From: Deltaproteobacteria bacterium | GTDB taxonomy: Bacteria > Myxococcota_A > UBA9042 > PHBI01 | Direction of reading: 5' to 3' | Assembly: GCA_020632715.1 (NCBI GenBank) | Contig: JACKFA010000005.1 | Span: 558,001-622,000, forward strand | Length of the DNA stretch: 64,000 nt | Shown: positions 7,657-16,700 of the stretch, one piece after another | How the letters are laid out: each line of letters begins with the position of its first letter | How positions within the stretch are numbered: position 1 is the stretch's first letter | Notes under the pieces: generated by a model | The model's database searches: none | What the model saw: only the letters and a program-made list of their open reading frames with translations | What the model was told of the DNA's origin: nothing | Translations under genes and position numbers: made by a program

Positions 7657-9147
7657 TCACCCTCCGTCGGTCGGCCTCCGCGCGTCCACCCGGAGCGACC
7701 GCGTCTTCTTGTCGTCCCGGCGCGCCGTGGCCCACCAGGCCCGCGCCCTAGCCTGGCTCCACGGGGGCTGGAAGTCGAGCGCCGCGAGCCCGTCGTCGAG
7801 CGCCTCCATCGTCGGGCGCGCCGCCGGATCCTTGGCGAGCGCCGCCATGACGAGCGCCTCGAAGCCCGCGTGGACGGCGCGGCCCGCGCGCGCGGAGAGC
7901 GTCTCCGGCGCGACCTCCGTGTGCGCGAAGCGGAGCTGCGCGTCGGCCGAGCCCTCGAAGACGGGCGTGCCGGCGACCATGTAGAAGGCGCAGCACGCGA
8001 GGGCGTAGACGTCGGCGCGCTGATCGACCGTCGCCGCGGCGAGGATCTGCTCGGGCGCCATGAAGCCGGGGGTGCCGGGCGTCGCGCCCGCGACCGTGAG
8101 GTGCCGCCGTCCGCCCGGGAGCGCGAGCTCCTTCACGAGCCCGAAGTCGAGCACCTTCAGGAAGTCCGCGTCGCGCCCGCGGCGCGCGACGAACAGGTTC
8201 TCCGGCTTGAGATCGCGGTGCACGAGCCCCGCGTCGTGGGCCTCGACGAGCGAGTGACACGCCTGGCGCAGGAGGAAGGCCGCGCGCGCCTCGGGCAGCG
8301 CGCCGTGGCGCTCGACGAGCGCCCGCACCGTGAGCCCCTCGAGGAGCTCCATCGCGTAGTAGACCTGCCCGTCCTCGGCGACGCCGAAGTCGTAGAGCTC
8401 GACCGTGTGCGGCGACGTCAGGCGCGCCGTGACGCGCGCCTCCTGCGCGAAGCGCTCGAGCGCCTCGGCCTCGTGCTCGGCGTTCATCAGGCGCTCGCGG
8501 CGGACGAGCTTGAGCGCCGCCGGGCGCGCGAGGGTGTCGTGCTCGGCGAGCCAGACCTCGCCCATGCCGCCGACGCCGATGCGGCGCTGCAGCGCGTACT
8601 GCCCGGCGCCGGCGCGACGCGGCGCGGCGGCCTCGGGAGCCGCCTCGGGAGCGGCCTCGACGGTGGTCACGATCGGCGCGGGCTCCCCCTGCGCGACGCG
8701 CCCGAGGAAGCCGAGCCCGGCCGCGACGAGCGAGGTGGCGGCGAGGAGGAGCGCGGTCTCGGTCGAGACGACGGCCACGCCGGCTGCGTCCGCGGCGAGG
8801 GCGAGGGTGGGGATGCAGGCCGCGGCGCCGCCGGCGACGGCGAGGGCCGCGCGCCGGTCGAGTCCCGGGACGAGGGTCGCGGTGGCCGCGACCGAGAGCA
8901 GCGCGAGGTGGAGCGCCGTCAGGGACACCCAGCCGAGCGCCGCCGCCGGGAGCGTCACGACCGCGCCCGCGGCGAGCCAGAGGAGCACGAAGGACAGCGC
9001 CGCGAGCGGCACGAGCCCCGGCCAGACGGGCGGCGGGCCGGGCGGCGTCGGCCGTGGCGGCGCGGGCGCCCCGCTGGCCGGCGGGTCGCTCGGCGCGCGC
9101 GGCGGGCGCAGGCGGCTGGACGTGGCGATCCTCTTCGCCTCGGACAT
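7657..9147 (-). CDS. Membrane Ser/Thr protein kinase (PknB-like)
   Basis: A 496-residue kinase with a Pro-rich N-terminus, about four hydrophobic segments (roughly residues 40-155) and a C-terminal kinase domain (about 185-465). Catalytic elements are the glycine loop IGVGGMGEVWLA, AALKLV, HRDLKPEN (His310-Asp312), DFG, and GTPGFMAPEQ. The order is membrane first, kinase last, the reverse of PknB/PASTA kinases, and no extracellular sensor domain is visible. ATG 9147 is chosen for GAGGAG seven bases upstream; the frame is open to 9198. It sits between zwf and pgl and has a sigma54-type promoter of its own, so it may be made independently of the metabolic genes. Its substrates are unknown. Confidence 0.9.
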   Translation of the reverse strand: MSEAKRIATSSRLRPPRAPSDPPASGAPAPPRPTPPGPPPVWPGLVPLAALSFVLLWLAAGAVVTLPAAALGWVSLTALHLALLSVAATATLVPGLDRRAALAVAGGAAACIPTLALAADAAGVAVVSTETALLLAATSLVAAGLGFLGRVAQGEPAPIVTTVEAAPEAAPEAAAPRRAGAGQYALQRRIGVGGMGEVWLAEHDTLARPAALKLVRRERLMNAEHEAEALERFAQEARVTARLTSPHTVELYDFGVAEDGQVYYAMELLEGLTVRALVERHGALPEARAAFLLRQACHSLVEAHDAGLVHRDLKPENLFVARRGRDADFLKVLDFGLVKELALPGGRRHLTVAGATPGTPGFMAPEQILAAATVDQRADVYALACCAFYMVAGTPVFEGSADAQLRFAHTEVAPETLSARAGRAVHAGFEALVMAALAKDPAARPTMEALDDGLAALDFQPPWSQARARAWWATARRDDKKTRSLRVDARRPTDGG

Positions 9148-9182
9148 CGACTCGCTCCTCGCTCGGTGTGGCCGGAGCCAGA

Positions 9183-9198
9183 GCAAGGAGCGGGCCAA
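9183..9198 (-). promoter_or_regulatory. Candidate sigma54 promoter of the Ser/Thr kinase gene
   Basis: On the minus strand this reads TGGCCCGCTCCTTGCT: GG and GC are exactly 10 bases apart and only one core base differs from TGGCACG-N4-TTGCW. The predicted transcript start is about 9172, leaving a 25-base leader with GAGGAG before ATG 9147. It lies in the 66-bp gap after zwf. Confidence 0.65.
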
Positions 9199-9213
9199 CC
9201 GCCAGCGTCCGGG

Positions 9214-10725
9214 TCAGCCGCGCGACCAGCCCCCCTCGCAGCCCTCGAAGAGCGCGTCGGCCGCGTCGGGGCCGTCGCTGCCGGCCGGGTACGGCGCGAG
9301 CGGCGCGTCCGCCGCCGCCCAGCCGTCGAGGAGCGCGTCCGCGAAGGCCCAGCTCGCCTCGATCTCGTCGGCGCGCAGGAAGAGGGTCGCGTCGCCGGCG
9401 AGCGCGTCGAGGATGAGCCGCTCGTAGGCCGGCGCCGACTTCGCGTCGAAGGCGTCGCGGTAGTCGAAGTCGAGGCGCGCGGGCGACATGACCATCGCGG
9501 CGCCCGGGCGCTTCACGCCGAACGACAGGCTGATGGCCTCGCGCGGCTGGATGCTGAGCGTGAGCACGTTGGGGCGGATCTGGCAGAGGCTCCCGTCGCG
9601 CAGGCGCCGCGAGAACTCGGCGTCGTCCATCCCCTCGGGCCGGTTGAAGAGCTGGAGCGGCGGCGTCCGGAACTGCACCTGCACCTCGGTGTACTTCTTC
9701 CGGAGGCGCTTGCCGTGCCGCAGCAGGAACGGCACGCCGCTCCAGCGCCACGTGTCGATGCTCGCGCGCACGGCGGCGTACGTCTCGGTGGTCGACCCCT
9801 CGGGGACGCCCTCCTCGTCGAGGTAGGCGCGGGCCTCGCGCCCGCCGACCTCGCCGGCGGTGTACTGGCCGCGGACGCTGTGCCGCAGGATGTCCTCGCG
9901 GTCGGGCGCGCGGAGGGCCCGCAGCACCTGCACCTTCTGGTCGCGGATGGCCTCCGGCGCGAGCGACACGGGGGGCTCCATCGCGACGAGGGCGAGCACC
10001 TGCAGCATGTGGTTCTGCACGACGTCGCGGACGGCGCCCGTGCCGTCGTAGAAGGCGGCGCGCCCCTTCTCGACGGCGATGTCCTCGGCGACCGTGATCT
10101 GCACGAGCTCGACGTGGTGCCGGCTCCAGAGCGGCTCGAAGATCGCGTTGTGGAAGCGGAAGCCGAGCAGGTTCTGCACGGTCTCCTTACCGAGGTAATG
10201 ATCGATGCGGAAGATCTGATCCTCGTCGAGCAGGGCGTGGAGTTCCGCGTTGAGCCGCCGCGCGCTCGCGAGGTCGCTCCCGAAGGGCTTCTCGATGACG
10301 AGGCGCCGGAAGGCCCCCTCGCGCCCGCAGCCGCGCGGCAGGAGCCCGACGTCGGACAGGGCGGACACGGCCGGCGCGAAGAGCTCGGGCTTGAGCGCGA
10401 GGTAGAAGAGGCGCCCGACCTCCTCGCCGCCGGCGAGCTCGTCGAGGCGCTCCGAGAGCGCGCGGAGGCTCGCCTCGTCCGAGACGTCGGCCGGCTGGTA
10501 GTGCACGCGCGGCGCGAGGTCGCCGAACGCGGCGCGGGCGTCGTCGTCGAGGGCGTCCGCGACGCGCGCGCGGAAGGCGTCGTCGTCGAGCTCGCTGCGC
10601 GACACGCCGACCACGGAGAACGCGCGCTTCCCGGCGCGCGCGGCGCCGACGAGGGCGGGCATGAGCTTCTTGAGGGTGAGGTCGCCGCTCGCCCCGAGGA
10701 TCACGATCTGTGCTGGGCTGGTCAT
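9214..10725 (-). CDS. zwf: Glucose-6-phosphate 1-dehydrogenase
   Basis: A 503-residue Zwf that oxidises glucose-6-phosphate to the lactone with NADP, opening the oxidative pentose phosphate pathway. The nucleotide-binding GASGDLTLKKLMPAL is at residues 11-25, and the active-site RIDHYLGKE near residue 178 precedes VQNLL. EKPFGSDL and the late WRWSGVPF element are also present, at the usual family length. It is the first gene of a zwf-kinase-pgl run on the minus strand. Confidence 0.97.
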   Translation of the reverse strand: MTSPAQIVILGASGDLTLKKLMPALVGAARAGKRAFSVVGVSRSELDDDAFRARVADALDDDARAAFGDLAPRVHYQPADVSDEASLRALSERLDELAGGEEVGRLFYLALKPELFAPAVSALSDVGLLPRGCGREGAFRRLVIEKPFGSDLASARRLNAELHALLDEDQIFRIDHYLGKETVQNLLGFRFHNAIFEPLWSRHHVELVQITVAEDIAVEKGRAAFYDGTGAVRDVVQNHMLQVLALVAMEPPVSLAPEAIRDQKVQVLRALRAPDREDILRHSVRGQYTAGEVGGREARAYLDEEGVPEGSTTETYAAVRASIDTWRWSGVPFLLRHGKRLRKKYTEVQVQFRTPPLQLFNRPEGMDDAEFSRRLRDGSLCQIRPNVLTLSIQPREAISLSFGVKRPGAAMVMSPARLDFDYRDAFDAKSAPAYERLILDALAGDATLFLRADEIEASWAFADALLDGWAAADAPLAPYPAGSDGPDAADALFEGCEGGWSRG

Positions 10726-10785
10726 GGCGGACGACGCTACACCCGCGCGCCCGCCGCCGCCACGGGCGGGCCGCGACCGACCCGC

Positions 10786-13700
10786 TCAGTACCTCCAGAG
10801 CTCGACGCCGTTCTGCCCGTCGGTGGCGGCGAAGATGACGACGCCGTTCAGCACGAACCCGGCGCCGCCCCAGCTCGGCCCGTCCACGTTGATGTCCTGC
10901 ACGAGGTAGGTGCCGCCGGCGGTCAGGTTCGAGCGCCACGGCTCGGTGCCGTTGACGCCGTCGTTCGCGGTCAGGAACAGCGTGCTCGCGTCGATGGCGA
11001 GCAGGTTCGCCGGGTACGAGCCGGCCGAGCCCGCGCGCCCGTCCTTCACGCGCGTCGTCCCGCCCGAGCTGCCGTCGGTGACCCAGAGCTCGCTCCCGCC
11101 GGCGTCGTCGGCCGCCGCGAAGTACATCTTCGTGCCTAGGACGAGCCCGGGCCCCGGGGTCGCGCTGGTCGCGCCCGCGCGGATGTCCCTCACGACCGAC
11201 GCGGTCGGCGTCGACCCCGAGAACGTCACCTTGAAGAGCTCCCGCCCGGTCGTCGGCGAGGTCGCCGCGCAGACGAGCGTCCCGTTGAGGTCGCGCAGGT
11301 TCCCGGGCGAGCTCGAGACCGTGCCCGGGTAGATGTCCATGAGGGCGTAGTTCCCGGCCGTCCCGTTGGTGTAGTAGAGCTCGACCCCGGTGTAGCCCGG
11401 GTTCGCGAGCGTCTCGTTGGTCGTGAAGAAGAGCTTGTTGCCGCCGACCACGGTCAGGTTCGCCGGGTTCGAGGAGCTGCCGCCGCGCATGTTGGCGATG
11501 TTCGCGAGCGTCGAGGTCGCGGGATCCCACGAGTAGAGCTCGTTGCCCGTCGCCCCGTCGTTCGCGCGGAAGTAGAGCTTCGTGCCCATCGCCACGAGGC
11601 CGACCGGGTTCGAGCTCTTCGTCGCCGTGGCGAAGATGTTCTTGGCGAGCGTCACGCCGCCGGTGCCGGTCACGCGCCAGAGCTCGTTGCCGTTGGTGCC
11701 GCAGTCGGTCGCCGCGAAGTACACGTAGCTCCCGAGCACCGTCAGGTAGTTCGGCGTGCTCGGGTCGCTGCCCGGGCAGACGTCGGTCACGAGGACCGTG
11801 CCGCTCGCGGTGCCGTCGGTGCGCCAGAGCTCGTTGCCGTGGCTGCCGTCGTCCGCGCGGAAGTACGCGTACGACCCGAGCACCACGAAGCCCGTCGGGT
11901 TCGAGCTCGCGCCGGCGACGGCGGTGTTGATGTCCTTCAGGAGCGCGGTGTTGCCGGCCGTGCCGTCGGTCTTCCAGAGCTCGCGCCCGTGCGCGCCGTC
12001 GTCGGCCGCGAAGAGCACGCTGCTGCCGAGCTGCACGAAGCTCCCGGGGGTCGACGAGGGCTGCGTGTTGAGGTCCTTCAGGAGGTGCGGCCCCGACGCG
12101 TCGTAGATCCACGGCTCGCGCCCGTCCGCCGCCGTCGTCGCCGCGAACACGAGCTTGTTGCCGAACACCGTGAGCGTCCCGGGCGACGAGCTCTGGAGCC
12201 CCGGGTTCAGGTTCCGCTGGATCGTGCCGGCCTTGGTGCCGTCGGTCTCCCAGAGCTCGACGTCGCCGTCGGTCGTGCCCGCCCAGAACGCCTTGCCGTT
12301 CGTGGCGACCGGCGCCGACATGCCGCTGTCGAGCGCGCCCGGGTTCGTGTCCTTCAAGATGAACGTGCCGAGCTCGGTCCCGTCGCTCACCCACGGCTCG
12401 TAGCCCTCGGCGATGGTCAGCGCGCGGAACACGAACTTCGTCGTGTTGATGGCGGTCAGGTAGACCGGCACGCCGCCGGTCGACGCGGTCGGCTCGATGT
12501 CCTTCACGAGCACCGGCGCCGTGTCGGTCGTGGTGATGTAGTAGAGCTCGTAGGAGATGGTCGACGAGACGCGGGCGTAGAAGTAGAGCCTGTTCCCCAT
12601 CGGCAGGAGGTATGCGGGGCCGCCGCTCGAGGTCGTGCCGTAGAGGTTGCGGACGAGGCTCACGGCGCTGCCGTCGAACTTGAAGAGCTCGGCGCCGACG
12701 TTGTTGTCGCTGTCGGTGTCGGTCCCCTGGAAGTAGACGGCGCCGTTCCAGAGCGTGAAGTACGCGGGGTTCGAGCTCTCCACGCCGGCGTCGATCTCGT
12801 ACATGGTCGTGCCCGCGGCCGTGCCGGTCGTCGCGTACATCTCGAGCCCGTTGGCGGCCGTCGTCGCGCGGAACACGAGCTTCGAGCCGAACGCCGTCAG
12901 GTTGTTCGGCGAGCTCGAGAGCGCCCCCGCCTCGATGTCCTTCACGAGCACGGTGCCGGCCTCGGTGCCGTCGGTCTTCCAGAGCTCGACCCCGTGGTCG
13001 CCGTCGTCCGCCGTGAAGTAGAGCGTGCCGCCGACGACCTTGAAGTTCGCCGGCGCCGACGGGAACGGCCCCTCGTTGATGTCGGCGACCATCCACGTGC
13101 CGTCCTCGGTGCCGTCCGAGCGCCAGAGCTCGGCGCCGTGCTCGCCGTCGTCGGCGTAGAAGTAGGCGATCCCGCCGAAGTCGGTCATGTAGGCCGGGTA
13201 GCCGCTGTCGGCCGGGTTGATGTCCTTCACCATGTAGGTGCCGGCCGCCGTGCCGTCGGACGCCCAGAGCTCGTAGCCCACGACGCCGTCGGTGGCGCGG
13301 AAGTAGACCTTCGAGCCGACGACGCCGAAGTACGACGGCGAGGAGCTCCCGGTGCCGTCGGCGTTGATGTCCTTCACGAGCGTCGCCGCGCGCTGCGTGT
13401 ACGACAGGCTCGTCGCCGAGCAGGGCGACGCGTTCCCGGCGAGATCGAGCACCTTCACGGACAGCGAGGTCGCGCCCGGGCTCACGCTCACGGCGACGCC
13501 GCCGCCGGTGAAGTTCGCGGGCGTCCCGGTGGCGGCCACGCCGCCCGTGCAGGCCGCGGACTTGTAGATCTGCACGGTCACCGCGTCCGCGGGCACCGTC
13601 CCGGTCAGCTTCGGCGTGGTGCTCGCGCCCGGCGACGTCGGCGTCACCGCGGTGAGCGTGGGCGCCGCGGGCGGCGACGTGTCGCGCGTCCAGGTCACGG

Positions 13701-16700
13701 CGACCGAGGCGGAGTCGATGCTCGAGGCGCTCGTCTGCTTCACGGCGTAGGCGTAGGTGCCGTCCGAGGACTTCGACTGCGCGAACGAGAACGCGCCGCC
13801 GGCGCACGTCGTCGTCGCGACCGGGCTCCCGGCGAGCGAGAGCGTCACCGTGTTCGCGCCCGCGCAGGAGCCCGCGATGGTGAGCGAGCTCGTGTTCGTC
13901 GTCGTCGGGTTCGGGTTCGGCGACGAGATCACCGGCGTCGCCGGCACGGACGTGTCGCGCACCCACCGGAACGTCGTCGTGGGCGACGTGTTGTTGGCCT
14001 TGTCCTTCTGCGCGAGCGCGTAGTCGTAGGTGCCGTTCTGGCTCTTGCTGAGGTCGAAGCGGAAGGCGCTCGCGGCGCACGTGAAGGTGCCGCTCTGCGC
14101 GCCCGACAGCGTCACGGTCGCGCCCGTCTCGCAGTCGCCGCTCAGCGTGAAGAGCGTGTCGCCCGAGGTGTAGGGGTTCGACGACGGCGCGCGGATGACG
14201 GGCGCTGCGGGCGCGGCGGTGTCGCGCGTCCACGAGAACGAGGTCTCGCTCGACTCGAGGAGCGTGTTCGGGTTCACCTGCTTCAGCGAGTACACCCGCG
14301 TCGCGTCCGTCGCGGCCGCCACGACGAGCGAGAACGTGCCGCCCGCCGAGCAGGTCGCGCTCTGCGTCGCGGCCCCGCCGAGGGTCAGCGTGAAGTCGGG
14401 CTGGCACGTCCCGGAGAGCGTCACGGACGAGCCGCTCGAGAAGTAGGGCGTCGCCGGGCTCGTGATGACCGGGGTCGCCGGGATGGTGTTGTCCCGGACC
14501 CACTGGAAGAGCTTCGTGAGCGAGGTGTTGCCGGCCTTGTCGGTCTGCGTGAGGTTGAAGTTGTAGGTCGTGTTCGAGAGCTTCGTGACCTGGAACGCGT
14601 AGGCCCCGGCGGCGCACGTCGCCGACTGCGTCGAGGAGCCGGTCATCGCGACGAGCGCGCCCGTCTCGCAGTCGCCGGCGATGGTGATGGTGTCGTCGCC
14701 CGAGAAGTACGGGTTCTGCGGCGGCGAGGTCACGGTGACCTCGTCGGGGGGCGTCGTGTCGAACACCCAGGTGAACGTGGCGACCGACGACTGGCGGCCG
14801 TTGTTCGGGTTCTCCTGGACGAGGGTGTAGGCGTAGCTCCCGTCGACGTCCTCGGCGAGCTGGAAGAGGACCTCCCCGTCGCCGCCGCAGTCGAGCGTCT
14901 GCGTGTCGGCGCCCTGGAGGTAGACGGTGTCGCCGGCCTCGCAGGAGACGGTCAGGCCGAGCGGCGAGGTGGCGCCGTGGTGCGGCGAGGTCGCGGGCGA
15001 GACGACCGCGGGGGCGCCGGGGATCGAGGTGTCGCGCACCCAGGTGAACGAGGTCGCGCCGGACGCGTTGCCGGCGACGTCGGTCTGCGCGAGGTCGTAG
15101 GCGTAGGTGCCGTCGCTCGAGGCGCCGAGGGAGACGACGAAGGTGCCGTCACCGGCGCACACGGCGCTCCCGGCGGGGGCGCCGCCGAGCGTGAGCGCGA
15201 CCGTGGCGCCGGCCTCGCAGGCGCCGCCGAGGAGGAAGCTCGACTCGCCCGAGAAGTAGGGGTCGGTCGCGGGGGTCTCGACCGTCGGCGCGGCGGGGGC
15301 GGCGGTGTCGCGCACCCAGTCGAGGGCGAGCGGCGCGGAGACGAAGCCGTTGACCGCGCTGACCTGGGTGAACGCGTAGCCGCGGGCGCCGTCGCTGGTC
15401 GCGGCGAGCGCGAAGCCGAACTGGCCGCCGGCGCAGGTCGCGTCGCCGCTCTCGGCGCCCGTCATGTGAACGGCGTTCACACCCTCGCAGGTGCCGACGA
15501 CCGTGAGCGCGTCGCCGTTCGTGCGGTGCGGCGTGGCGGCGGGGGAGACGAGGGTCGGCGCGGCGGGGACGGTGTCGTCGCGCGTCCACTCGAAGCCGAC
15601 GCTGGCGGAGACGTTGCCGGCGGCGTCCGCCTGCGCGACGGAGAAGGCGTAGACGCCGTTCGTCGAGCGCGTGACCTGGTAGCTCCAGGCGCCGGTCTCG
15701 CAGGGGATGAGCGCGTGCTCCTCGCCGTCGAGGGCGACCGTGGCGCCGGTCTCGCAGTCGCCGCCGAGGAGGAGGTTGTCATAGCCCGACGAGAACGGGC
15801 TCGGGCCGGGCGCCGTGACCGTCGGCGCGTCGGGCGCGTCGGTGTCGAGGTTCCACTGGAACGGGGTCGGGTCGGAGAGGTTGTGCGTGAGCGGGTGCTC
15901 CTGGCGGAGCTCGTAGCTCCAGACGCCGTCCTCGGCCTGCGAGAGGGTGAAGGCGAAGGCGCCGCCGCTGCAGGGGGTCGACTGCACCTCCGCGCCGCCG
16001 AGGCGCACGAGGTCGCCGTCGGTGCACGCGCCCGCGAGCGCGAGCGGCGAGGCGTTGCCGTCGAAGGGCGAGCTGTGCGACGTGATCGTGGGCGCGTCGG
16101 GGAGCGTGTTGTCGCGCACCCACTGGAGGGCGGTCGCGGCGGAGGCGTTGCCGACGCCGTCGACCACGGCGAAGGTGTAGTCGTACACGCCGTCGCCGGC
16201 GCTCGTCAGGGTCGCGGCGAAGGCGCCGCCGACGCACGGGACGCTCCCGCTCTCCGCGCCGTCGATGACGACCGTCGCGCCGTCCTCGCAGGTGCCGGCG
16301 ACGTCGAGCGTGGCGGCGCCGTGGTAGGTCGGGCTCGCGCCGGGCGCGGTGAGCGCGGGCGCGGCCGGCGCGGTGGTGTCGCGCGTCCAGCGGAAGACGG
16401 TCGCCTCGGAGACGTTCCCGGCGGCGTCGCCCTGGACGAGGACGGCGTCGTGGTCGCCGTCGGTGGTCGCGGTGAGCGTGAGGGCGAAGCGGCCGCCGGC
16501 GCAGGTGGTCGCGGCGTCGCCGGCGCCCGAGAGGCCGACGAGGGCGCCGTCCTCGCAGTCGCCGAGGAGGTCGAGGGCGTCGCCGCGGGTCGCGGTGGGG
16601 CTCGCCGCGGGGGTCGTCACGACGACCGGCCCGGGGGCGACGGTGTCGCGGCGCCAGGTCACGGTGAGCGCGTCGGAGAGGTTGTGCGTGAGCGGCGCCT

